Shown here: one piece after another, positions 26,301 through 34,850 of the stretch
How positions within the stretch are numbered: position 1 is the first letter of the stretch
Layout: every line of letters starts with the position of its first letter
Translations under genes and position numbers: made by a program
The notes under the pieces: model-generated
What the model saw: only the letters and a program-made list of their open reading frames with translations
Database searches by the model: none
What the model was told of the DNA's origin: nothing
Assembly (NCBI RefSeq): GCF_018069755.1
Contig: NZ_JAGQDE010000026.1
Location: 1 to 56,153 of the forward strand
Reading direction: 5' to 3'
Source: Ideonella aquatica
GTDB lineage: Bacteria > Pseudomonadota > Gammaproteobacteria > Burkholderiales > Burkholderiaceae_C
Length of the DNA stretch: 56,153 bases

Positions 26301-29300
26301 AATTTCGTCACCAACACGGTGTCGTTCAACACCACCGGCACCGGAGGGGATGCCGCGGTGAGGTCGACCAGCATCCGCTTTGACACCAGCGACGTCGGCG
26401 GCAAGCTGACGGCGGAGGCCTTCAGCGGCGGTATTGCGCAGAGCGGTGTGATCACCACCGGCGCCGACGGCAGCAGCTTCACGGCCCTGACTGCCGGACA
26501 GGCCATCAACCTGTCGACCCAGACCAATGCCTTCGGCACCCACTCGGTGGCCTTCAACACCAGTGGCGCCGCGGGCTTTGCGTCGGTCAAGTCCGACAGC
26601 CTGAAGCTGGCGGCCAGCACCGTGGGCGGCAAGCTGACCGCGGTCGCTGCCACCGGCAACATCACGCAGACCGGTGTGCTGACCGTGGGTGCCGATGGTT
26701 CGAGTTTTGTCACCCAGGGCAACAACGCGGACATTGACCTGTCCAGCCAGACCAACAGTTTTGGCGGCTTTGACGTCGCGCTGAGCACCACGGGCGCCAC
26801 GGGCGACGCCGCGATCAAGGCCGACACCCTGGTCTTTGCCGCCACGGATGTGGGCGGCAAGCTCACGGCCACGGCCACCAGCGGCAGCATCACCCAGACT
26901 GGGGTCATCTCCACCGGTGCCGATGGGTCGTCCTTCACGGCGTCGGCGGCCGGCCAGGGCATTGACCTGTCCAGTCAGGTCAATGCCTTCGGCACGCACA
27001 GCGTGGGCTTCAACGCCAACGGCGCAGACGTGGCGGTGCAATCTGACGCGCTGAACCTCGATGTCAGCGTGATCGGCGGCAAGATCACGGCCAGCACCAC
27101 CTCGGGCGGCATCACCCAGAGCGGTGCGGTCAGCACCGGGGTCGCCGGGTCGAGCTTCACGGTGTCATCCGGGCAGTCCATCAACCTGGGCAGTGCCGCC
27201 AACCAGCTGACCGGCGCTGATGTCGCCGGCAGCCTCAGCTTCAATGGCATGACCGACCTGCAGCTGCGCAGCGTGGGCGACGTGCAGATCGGTGCCACCA
27301 CGGTGAGCGGTCGCATCGTGCTGACCAGCGACACCGGCAGCATCACCCAGACCGGCGCGCTGGTGACCGGGGCAGACGGTTCGAGCTTCACCACGTCGGC
27401 GGCGGGTCAGACGATCGATCTGTCCAACGCTGGCAACAGCTTCGGCACCCACTCGGTGGCCCTGAACACCAGCGGCGCCACCGGTGATGCCACCATCGTG
27501 TCCGACAGCCTGAAGTTCGGCACCAGCGTGGTGGGCGGCAAGATCAACGCCACGGCGCAAACCGGTGGCATCAGCCAGTCCGGAGCTGTCAGCACTGGCG
27601 TCAGCGGCTCCAGCTTCACCGTGGCGGCGGGACAGACGATCGACCTGGGCAGCCAGGCCAATCAGCTGACCGGGGCCGGTGCGTCCGGCGACCTCAGCTT
27701 TGTCGGCATGTCCGACCTGCTGCTGCGCAACGTGGGCGATGTCCAGCTCGGGCCGACCTCGCTGGCTGGCCGCCTTGTGCTGGTCAGCGACAGCGGCAAC
27801 ATCAGCCAGACGGGGGCCTTCGTGGTCGGCGCCGACGGCTCGCGCTTCACGACCTCGGGCAGTGGCAAGACCATTGCACTGAACGATGCCGGGAACAGCT
27901 TTGGCACGCACACCGTGTCGATCAACACTTCCGGTGCGGCGGGCGATGCCAGCATCGTCTCCGACAGTCTGGTGTTGGCCGCCTCGAACCTTGGCGGCAA
28001 GCTGCAGGCCACCGCGCTCAGCGGTGGCATCGGGCAGACCGGGGCGATCACCACCGGGGCCGACGGCTCGCAGTTCACGGCCAGCGCGGCTGGTCAGTCG
28101 ATCGATCTGTCCACCTCGACCAACGCCTTCGGCAGTCACAGCGTTGGCTTCAGCACGGTGGACGCCGACGTGTCGGTCAAGTCCGATGCGCTGAAGTTCG
28201 CCGGCACGACGGTGGGCGGCAAGCTGACCGCGCTGGCCACCACCGGCGGCATCACCCAAAGCGGTGTGATCTCGGTGGGTGCCGACGGGTCGAGCTTCAC
28301 GACCCAGGGTGCCAATGCCGACATCGACCTGTCAACCCAGACCAACGCCTTTGGCGCCCACACCGTCGCCCTGAGCACCACTGGTGCCACGGGTGATGCG
28401 GCGATCAAGGCTGACGCCCTGGTCTTCGCCACCACCACGACCGGCGGCAAGCTGACTGCCACGGCGGACACCGGCAGCATCACCCAGACCGGGGTGATCA
28501 CCACCGGCGCCGACGGCTCGTCGTTCACCACCTCGACCGCGGGGCAGGCCATCGACCTGTCGACGCAGACCAATGCCTTCGGCACGCACAGCGTGGGCTT
28601 CAACACCACGTTGGCCGACGTGGCCGTCACCTCGGATGCGCTGAAGTTCGCCACCAGCACGGTGGGTGGCAAGCTGTTGGCCGTGGCCACCACCGGTGGC
28701 ATGACCCAGTCGGGGGTGGTCACCGTGGGTGCCGACGGCTCCAGCTTCACCACCCAGGCGGCAGACGCCAGCATCGACCTGGCCTCGCAGACCAACGTCT
28801 TCGGTGGCTTTGATGTCACGCTGTCGACCAATGGTTCGCTTGGCGATGCGGCGATCAGGGCCGACAGCCTGGTGTTCGCCACCAGCTCGGTGGGCGGCAA
28901 GCTGACCGCCACGGCGGCCACCGGCGGCATCAGCCAGACCGGCGTGTTGACCACTGGCGCCGACGGCTCGTCGTTCACCACCTCGACCGCGGGGCAGACC
29001 ATCGACCTGTCCAGCCAGACCAACCAGTTCGGCAGCCACAGTGTCGGTTTCAACACCACCGGCACCGGGGGCGACGTGGCGGTCACCGCCGATGGCCTCA
29101 AGCTGGCCGCCAGCAACGTGGGCGGGCGCATCACCGCGCTGGCCGCGACGGGAGGCATCAGCCAGAGCGGTGTCCTCACCACCGGCGCCGATGGCTCCAG
29201 CTTCACCACCCAAGCGGCGGGCCAGACCATCGACCTGGCATCCCAGACCAACGCCTTTGGCGGCCACACCGTGGCACTGTCGACCAACGGCAGCGGTGCC

Positions 29301-32300
29301 AACGCCGCGATCAGGTCCGACAGCCTGAAGCTGGCCGCTAGCAGCGTGGGGGGCTCACTGTCGGCCACCGCCACCACCGGCAACCTCACCCAGAGCGGCG
29401 TGATCACGGTGGGCGCCAACGGGTCGAGCTTCAGCACCCTGGGCGCCAACGCCGACATCGACCTGTCGACCCAGACCAACAGCTTCGGCGGCTTCACCGT
29501 CGCTTTGAACACCACCGGCGCCACCGGCGATGCGGCGGTCAAGGCTGATGAGTTGGTGTTGGCCACCACCACGATCGGCGGCAAGCTCACCGCGACGGCC
29601 GCCACCGGCGGCATCAGCCAGAGCGGCGTCATCACCACCGGCGCGGATGGTTCCTTGTTCAGCACCCTGACCGCGGGCCAGACGATCGATCTGTCGACCC
29701 AAACCAATGCCTTCGGCACCCACAGCGTCGGCTTCAGCACCTTGGGCAGCAGCGGCGATGTGGCGCTGCGCTCCAACAGCGTGCGGCTGGCGGCCAGCAC
29801 CGTGGGCGGCAAGCTGGTGGCCACTGCCACGACTGGGGGCATCACCCAGACCGGCGTGATCACCACCGGAGCCGATGGCTCGCAGTTCACCACCTTGGGC
29901 ACCAACCAGGACATCGACCTGTCGACCCAGACCAATGGTTTCGGGACCCACAGCGTCGGCTTGTCGACGACGGGCGCGACCGGTCAAGCGGCCATCAAGT
30001 CGGACAGCCTGCGTCTGGCCACCAGCAGCATCGGCGGCAACCTGACAGCCACGGCGGTCACTGGGGGCATCACCCAAAGCGGCGTGATCACCACAGGCAC
30101 CGATGGCAGTGCCTTCACCACACAGGCCAGCGGGCAGACGATCGATCTGTCGACGCAGACCAATGCGTTCGGCAACAACGGGGTCAGATTCACCACCAGC
30201 GGCAGCGGTGGCGATGTGGCGGTGCGCTCGAACAGCCTTGAACTCGGTACCAGCTCGGTGGGCGGCAAGCTCACCGCCACGGCCACCACCGGCAACATCA
30301 CCCAGACCGGCGTCCTCAGCGTGGGTGCCGACGGGTCGCAGTTCAGCACCCTGGGCGCCAACGCCGACATCGACCTGTCCACCCAGACCAATGCCTTCGG
30401 CACGCGGACCGTGCGCCTGGCCACCACCGGTGCCGGTGGCAACGCGGCCATCCGCTCCGACAGCCTGAAGTTCGCCGCCAGTTCGGTGGGCGGCAAGCTC
30501 ACGGCCACTGCCACTACGGGCAGCATCACCCAAACCGGGGCGATCACTGCAGGTGCCGATGGTTCGCAGTTCACCACGCTGGGCAGCAACCAGGACATTG
30601 ACCTGTCGACGCAGTCGAATGCGTTTGGCAACCGCACCGTGGGGCTGTCGACCAGCGGCGCCACCGGTGACGCGGCGATTCGCTCGGACAGCCTGCGTCT
30701 GGCCGCCAGCACCGTGGGCGGCAAGCTCGTGGCCACCGCGACCACGGGCAGCATCACCCAGACCGGCGCCGTCAGCATCGGTGCCGACGGTTCTCAGTTC
30801 AGCACCTTGGGCGCGAATCAGGACATCGACCTGTCCACGCAGGCCAATGTCCTGGGCGGGCGCGGCGTGTCGCTCAACACCACAGGCACTGGCGGCGACG
30901 CAGCGATCAGCGCCGACAGCCTGAAGTTCGCGACAACCACCGTGGGCGGCAAGATCACCGCCACCGCCACCAGCGGCAACATCAGCCAGACCGGCGTGAT
31001 CACTGCGGGTGCCGCCGGTTCGCGCTTTGCCACCAACACTGCAGGTCGCACGATCAACCTGTCCTCCCAGACCAATGCGTTGGGCAACCGGGCGGTGTCC
31101 TTTGTCACGGTCGGCAGCGGGGCCAACGTGGCCGTCAAGTCCGATGCGCTGCGGCTGGCCACCACCACCGTGGGCGGCAAGCTGACCGTCGAAGCGGTCA
31201 GCGGCAACATCGACCAGTCCGGTGTCGTGACCGTTGGTGCCGATGGCAACAGCTTCACCACGCATGCCGCCAACCAGACCATTAATCTGGCCGGCGCCAG
31301 CAACCGCTTCGGCAACCACACGGTGGCGCTGAACACCACCGGGGGCGCGGGCACCGCGTCGATCAGCACTGACCAGTTGGTGCTGGCCGCCAGCGACGTG
31401 CAGGGCAACCTCAACGTCACGGCCGGCAGCCTGTCGCAGACAGGCGATCTGTCGGTCACCGGCCTGGCCAACCTGAGCACCAGCGGCGGCGACATCACGC
31501 TGTCGCGCAGCGGCAACCAGCTGACCAGTGTGCGGGTCACCGCCCAGCGCGCCACCCTCAATGATGCCGATGGCTTCTCGCTGGGGGCCAGTACCGTGGG
31601 CCAGTCGCTGACACTGGCACCGTCCCTGGGCAGCACCGTGGCCATCGTGGGCACGGTCTCTGGTGCGGGCAAGCTGGTGCACAACGGCGCGGGCGACGTG
31701 ACCGTGACGGCGGCGCAGAGCTTCAGTGGAGGCACCGAGATCAACAACGGCCTGCTGGCCGCGGAAGGTGCTGCAGCGAGCCTGGGCAGCGGCGCCGTGC
31801 AGGTGGCGTCGTCAGCCAACCTGGACCTGCGCGCCGGAGCGACGCTGGCCAATGCTGTCACGATCCAGGGTGGCCGACTGCTGACCAGCGCTGGCGATGC
31901 CAGCCTCTCGGGCGATCTGAGCCTGAGTGCCGACAGCCGCGTCGAGGTGGCCAGCGGCAGCACGCTGACCCTGGGCGGCGTGGTGGGTGACGGCAGCGCC
32001 AGCGCCAGTCTCAGCAAGCTGGGTGCCGGCACGCTGGCACTCAGCGGGTCGACCCAGTTCGACGGTCCGTTCAACATCGACGCCGGCCTGGTGGACGTCA
32101 CCGCTGGCGCTCAGCTCAACCCGGTCGGTGCCGTCAACCTGGCGGCGCCGGCCACGCTGCGCCTGGCATCCGACCAGTCGGTGGGATCGTTGGCTGGCGC
32201 GGGCCGGGTGGACCTGGCGGGCCAGCGCTTGAGTGTGGGCGCCGACAACAGCAGCACCACCTTCAGTGGCCAGATCGACAGCAGCGGCAGCACCGGGGGC

Positions 32301-34850
32301 GGCCTGAGCAAGCTTGGCACGGGCACGCTGACCCTGTCGGGCAGCTCGACCTACGAAGGCGACACCCGCGTGCAGGCGGGCACCCTGACGCTGGCCTCGG
32401 CCAGCGCGCTGCTCCCGGCAGGCACGCTGGACGTGGCCAACGGCGCCACGCTCGATCTCAATGCCAATGCCTCGGCAGGTGCCTTGTCCGGTGCTGGTAC
32501 CGTACAGCTCGACAGCTTCGACTTGACGGTGGGTGCCAACAACGCCAGCACCAGCTTCAGCGGCACGATCACCGGTGGTTCCACCAGCCAGCTGGTCAAG
32601 CAGGGCACCGGGACCTGGACCGTGTCGGGTACCAACAGCTCGACCGGAGCGATCGAGGTGGCCTCGGGCACGCTGGCCTTGGGCAGCGCGACGGCGCTGG
32701 GCCTCATGGCCGCGACCGTGGACAGCGGCGCCACCCTGGCGCTGCAAACTGGCTCGACCGTTGGTTCACTGGCCGGTGCCGGCACGGTCGCGCTGGGCTC
32801 CAACACACTGCAGGCGGGCGCCAACCAGACCAGCACCACCTTCTCTGGCCAACTCACTGGCGATGCCGCTGCCTCGCTGGTCAAGACGGGCTCGGGCACG
32901 CTGACGCTGGATGGCGTGAGCACCCTGCCCGGCACGATCCGGGCTGCTGCTGGTGTGCTGAACCTGGCGGGTGGTACCGCCGTGGCCGATGCCGGAACGC
33001 TGGCCGTCGACAGCGGCGCCCGCGTCAATGTGCTATCCGGCGAGACCCTTGGCGGGCTGACCGGCGCGGGCGCGGTGACCCTGTCCGGCGCCACGCTGAC
33101 CACCGGCGCCAACGACGCCGCCGCCAGCTTCAGCGGTGCGATCAGCGGCAATGGCGGCCTGACCAAGGTGGGCAGTGGCACGCAGGTGCTGTCCGGCAAC
33201 AACAGCTACAGCGGCACCACCACGATCAGTGCAGGCACGCTGCAGGTGGGCGCGGGCGGCAGCACCGGCACGCTGGGCAGCGGCGCCGTGGTCAACCAGG
33301 CCACGCTGGCGGTCAACCGCAGCGATGCGCTCACGATCGCCAACGCCATCAGCGGCAATGGTCAGCTGGTGCTCAACCAAGGCACGCTGACGCTGTCGAG
33401 CGCCGCCAACAGCTACACCGGCGACACGCTGGTGCGTGGCGGCCAACTCAGGACCGCCGGTGCCGAGCGCCTGCCGGATGCCACCGACGTGGTCGTGTCG
33501 GCACCTGGCAGCCTGGTCCTGGGCGGCAGCGAGACCGTGGCCAGCGTCAACGCCGCCGGCCTGGTCACCGCCGCGGGCAACATCAGCACCGCGGGTGACC
33601 AGACCTACCAGGGCGGCCTGGTCCTCAACGGCAGCAGTGGCCAGACCCTGAGCGCCGACAGCCTGGTGGCCACCAGCGCCGCCAACGAGCTGGGCAGTCA
33701 CCCGGTGTCGATCCAGGCGCGGCAGGTGCAACTGGCCACCGACCAGAGCCTGGTGCTGGGCAACGTGACGCTGACCGAAGGTGGCAGCATCGAGGCCGCC
33801 AGCCTGCGCCTGAGCGGTGACATGACGCTGCAGGGCGGCCGCACCACGCTGAGCGCCACCGGCCTGCCCGACGCCACCCTGTCCGAGACCTATGGCGACG
33901 ACACGGCGCTGGTGCCCACGCTGAACAACGCCAAGCTGCGCACCGCGCAGAAGATGGTGGAACAGGACAGCGGCACGGCCATCACCGTGCAAACCGGTGC
34001 CACGCTGGATGTGGCGTCCACGCAGGGCGGCTCGATCTCGCTGGCCAGCGATGCCAACCGTTTCGACGGCGCGCTGTCGGTGCTCAGCGGTCCGAGCTTT
34101 GGCACCGCCTGGCTGCCGGGCGAGGCCACGGTTGACGGGCGCACCGTGGGGGTGCAGTCCTTCATCAATGTTGCCGGCTCCACCGTGCACCTGGGCGGCA
34201 GCGGCATCGAGGGCGACCTGGTGCAGGTTCGTGCTGACCAGCTCGCCACCCAAGGCAGTTCGGTCATCACCGCGCGCCTGCCCTATGACGACTTGATTCT
34301 CGGCACCCTGCGCTCCGCCCCCAGCCTGACGATGATCCTGGGTGACGGTGCCTACACGATCAGCCAGAGCTTTGGCGGCATCGGCGATGGCGCTTTGCGC
34401 GTGGCGGTGGGCACGCGGGCCACCGGCGGCCGCACCACCGGCCCCAATGCCGGCTTCCTGACGATTCGTCCCAAGGGGGGCGCGCGTGGCAGCACGGCGA
34501 TCTTCCTGCAGGGCGAGCAGGTCGTGCTGACCGATCCCACCGGCTACCGCCTGTTCCACGACGGCGCCGGTCAGCAGAACGAGATCCCGGTGATCTACAA
34601 CCAGCTGCTGCCCGAAACGCCGCAGGTTTCCGGCGCGCTGTCCTCGGTGGCTGCGGTGTCCGAAGAGGCCCGTCGCGAACGCTTCGAAGAAACGGTCCGC
34701 ACCGAGAACGTGTCGGTGCGCCTGCGCTCGGGCGTGATCGCCGAGGTGGGCCCGGGCAGCCCGGCGACCACCGGCACCCAGGGCGCCAAGCCGCCCGAGG
34801 TGTGCACGCCGGGCGCCGGCATGGCCTGCGAGGAGGCGCCGCGCAAATGA
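23301..34850 (+). CDS. Giant TpsA filamentous-haemagglutinin-type adhesin with tandem repeats
   Basis: A 3849-residue exported protein. The ATG at 23301 gives a signal peptide of ~37 residues (TAALA at the cleavage site); an upstream in-frame extension overlaps tpsB and lacks signal features. The TPS secretion domain covers ~38-300, with the hallmark 'INPNGIVFGKG' at 119-129. A beta-helical region follows, then 27 tandem ~76-residue repeats (residues ~652-2699). Next come several autotransporter-type beta-strand (PATR) repeats ('KLGTGTLTLSGSSTYEGDTRVQAGTL' type, residues ~2900-3400) and a C-terminal domain. The mature protein has only two cysteines, 3835 and 3843, beside the C-terminus. It is probably a long surface fibre for adhesion or biofilm. 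Its stop overlaps the caspase-like gene (ATGA). Confidence 0.95.
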   Translation: MKRTSASALNLSRAPLPGWRPVAWAACLMFLDTAALALPQGAQVITGQVSVKPVAPGQLLVQQGSQKAIVNWDRFSVDVGEWLRIQQPNSSAVLLNRVVGIDASALMGQISANGRVFLINPNGIVFGKGSRVDAGGFMATTLGMSDADFMAGRYLLSAGNGQPGKLQADGVIDVHGGTLALVSPELSVGGRLQGQRVGLAAAERVQVDVEGDGLIFFNVANSKLDARLDVLGQVLAQGGGTVDMRAQARAGFADTVLNMNGVVQARSLGMKDGQVVIDGGSTGQTIVRGQVDARGLAAGEQGGQVRVLGDKVGLFDHSLIDASGQAGGGRVLVGGNFLGQGSERRSSHTVVGEDAVIRANALASGQGGEVAVWSDKRTDFAGHIEARGGAQGGDGGQVETSGKEVLNLPSGSVNVNAQRGRGGSWLLDPNDMEISNSPSSHVNGSFSTTDDNAVVNAAALEAALSNNANITLTTRSQGANTQGGTITVKAGVTVDASLTAGQSATLTLRAQKDIVLEANSGISAGAGQLTLNLLAGVDGNGTGTPGNRASVITMASNASIDTGGGALQMVARDGITVSNVTSGALTLNSVAGSIAQQNATVVSLGGALNATAGTGLSLNGSGNLFGSNTLTLSSGGDATLTADSLKFGTSGIGGKLVATAETGGITQSGVITTGANGSVFTTSTDDQAINLATQTNAFGTRTVALNTSGAAGDAAIRSDSLNLAASTVGGKLTATAATGGITQSGVISVGADGSSFTALTANADIDLSTQTNQFGAHTVALSTGGATGDAAIRSDELKLAASSIGGKLTATATTGNITQTGAIILGANGSSFTTLANDADIDLSTQANNFVTNTVSFNTAGSGGDAAVRSTSIRFGTSNVGGKLTAIAASGGIAQSGVITTGADGSSFTALTADQAINLSTQTNAFGTHTVAFSTGGDAGAVSVRSDSLKLAASSIGGKITATATTGDITQSGAIILGADGSSFTTLANNADIDLSTQANNFVTNTVSFNTTGTGGDAAVRSTSIRFDTSDVGGKLTAEAFSGGIAQSGVITTGADGSSFTALTAGQAINLSTQTNAFGTHSVAFNTSGAAGFASVKSDSLKLAASTVGGKLTAVAATGNITQTGVLTVGADGSSFVTQGNNADIDLSSQTNSFGGFDVALSTTGATGDAAIKADTLVFAATDVGGKLTATATSGSITQTGVISTGADGSSFTASAAGQGIDLSSQVNAFGTHSVGFNANGADVAVQSDALNLDVSVIGGKITASTTSGGITQSGAVSTGVAGSSFTVSSGQSINLGSAANQLTGADVAGSLSFNGMTDLQLRSVGDVQIGATTVSGRIVLTSDTGSITQTGALVTGADGSSFTTSAAGQTIDLSNAGNSFGTHSVALNTSGATGDATIVSDSLKFGTSVVGGKINATAQTGGISQSGAVSTGVSGSSFTVAAGQTIDLGSQANQLTGAGASGDLSFVGMSDLLLRNVGDVQLGPTSLAGRLVLVSDSGNISQTGAFVVGADGSRFTTSGSGKTIALNDAGNSFGTHTVSINTSGAAGDASIVSDSLVLAASNLGGKLQATALSGGIGQTGAITTGADGSQFTASAAGQSIDLSTSTNAFGSHSVGFSTVDADVSVKSDALKFAGTTVGGKLTALATTGGITQSGVISVGADGSSFTTQGANADIDLSTQTNAFGAHTVALSTTGATGDAAIKADALVFATTTTGGKLTATADTGSITQTGVITTGADGSSFTTSTAGQAIDLSTQTNAFGTHSVGFNTTLADVAVTSDALKFATSTVGGKLLAVATTGGMTQSGVVTVGADGSSFTTQAADASIDLASQTNVFGGFDVTLSTNGSLGDAAIRADSLVFATSSVGGKLTATAATGGISQTGVLTTGADGSSFTTSTAGQTIDLSSQTNQFGSHSVGFNTTGTGGDVAVTADGLKLAASNVGGRITALAATGGISQSGVLTTGADGSSFTTQAAGQTIDLASQTNAFGGHTVALSTNGSGANAAIRSDSLKLAASSVGGSLSATATTGNLTQSGVITVGANGSSFSTLGANADIDLSTQTNSFGGFTVALNTTGATGDAAVKADELVLATTTIGGKLTATAATGGISQSGVITTGADGSLFSTLTAGQTIDLSTQTNAFGTHSVGFSTLGSSGDVALRSNSVRLAASTVGGKLVATATTGGITQTGVITTGADGSQFTTLGTNQDIDLSTQTNGFGTHSVGLSTTGATGQAAIKSDSLRLATSSIGGNLTATAVTGGITQSGVITTGTDGSAFTTQASGQTIDLSTQTNAFGNNGVRFTTSGSGGDVAVRSNSLELGTSSVGGKLTATATTGNITQTGVLSVGADGSQFSTLGANADIDLSTQTNAFGTRTVRLATTGAGGNAAIRSDSLKFAASSVGGKLTATATTGSITQTGAITAGADGSQFTTLGSNQDIDLSTQSNAFGNRTVGLSTSGATGDAAIRSDSLRLAASTVGGKLVATATTGSITQTGAVSIGADGSQFSTLGANQDIDLSTQANVLGGRGVSLNTTGTGGDAAISADSLKFATTTVGGKITATATSGNISQTGVITAGAAGSRFATNTAGRTINLSSQTNALGNRAVSFVTVGSGANVAVKSDALRLATTTVGGKLTVEAVSGNIDQSGVVTVGADGNSFTTHAANQTINLAGASNRFGNHTVALNTTGGAGTASISTDQLVLAASDVQGNLNVTAGSLSQTGDLSVTGLANLSTSGGDITLSRSGNQLTSVRVTAQRATLNDADGFSLGASTVGQSLTLAPSLGSTVAIVGTVSGAGKLVHNGAGDVTVTAAQSFSGGTEINNGLLAAEGAAASLGSGAVQVASSANLDLRAGATLANAVTIQGGRLLTSAGDASLSGDLSLSADSRVEVASGSTLTLGGVVGDGSASASLSKLGAGTLALSGSTQFDGPFNIDAGLVDVTAGAQLNPVGAVNLAAPATLRLASDQSVGSLAGAGRVDLAGQRLSVGADNSSTTFSGQIDSSGSTGGGLSKLGTGTLTLSGSSTYEGDTRVQAGTLTLASASALLPAGTLDVANGATLDLNANASAGALSGAGTVQLDSFDLTVGANNASTSFSGTITGGSTSQLVKQGTGTWTVSGTNSSTGAIEVASGTLALGSATALGLMAATVDSGATLALQTGSTVGSLAGAGTVALGSNTLQAGANQTSTTFSGQLTGDAAASLVKTGSGTLTLDGVSTLPGTIRAAAGVLNLAGGTAVADAGTLAVDSGARVNVLSGETLGGLTGAGAVTLSGATLTTGANDAAASFSGAISGNGGLTKVGSGTQVLSGNNSYSGTTTISAGTLQVGAGGSTGTLGSGAVVNQATLAVNRSDALTIANAISGNGQLVLNQGTLTLSSAANSYTGDTLVRGGQLRTAGAERLPDATDVVVSAPGSLVLGGSETVASVNAAGLVTAAGNISTAGDQTYQGGLVLNGSSGQTLSADSLVATSAANELGSHPVSIQARQVQLATDQSLVLGNVTLTEGGSIEAASLRLSGDMTLQGGRTTLSATGLPDATLSETYGDDTALVPTLNNAKLRTAQKMVEQDSGTAITVQTGATLDVASTQGGSISLASDANRFDGALSVLSGPSFGTAWLPGEATVDGRTVGVQSFINVAGSTVHLGGSGIEGDLVQVRADQLATQGSSVITARLPYDDLILGTLRSAPSLTMILGDGAYTISQSFGGIGDGALRVAVGTRATGGRTTGPNAGFLTIRPKGGARGSTAIFLQGEQVVLTDPTGYRLFHDGAGQQNEIPVIYNQLLPETPQVSGALSSVAAVSEEARRERFEETVRTENVSVRLRSGVIAEVGPGSPATTGTQGAKPPEVCTPGAGMACEEAPRK
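25254..31397 (+). repeat. 27 tandem ~228-base repeats inside the TpsA adhesin gene
   Basis: The unit begins '(V/I)GGKLTATA.TGxITQ(S/T)GVI', continues with 'GADGSSFT', 'IDLSTQTNAFG' and ends 'AAIRSDSLKLAAS'. Most copies are 76 residues; two are 74 (units starting 26850 and in the 27990 group) and two are 77 (starting 27072 and 27531). Starts I checked directly: 25482, 25710, 26394, 26622, 26850, 27072, 27303, 27531, 27762. A 28th degenerate copy begins at 31398. The frame is intact throughout, with no stop. Confidence 0.95.

Noticed and set aside
25254-31397. Tandem array as a possible CRISPR or satellite
   Set aside because: The units are ~228 bases, adjacent without spacers, vary mainly in silent or conservative positions and keep one reading frame.
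25302-31682. Several long minus-strand frames and repetitive antisense proteins across the adhesin repeats
   Set aside because: They mirror the 228-base coding repeat of the plus-strand adhesin; the plus frame is continuous with a signal peptide and TPS domain.
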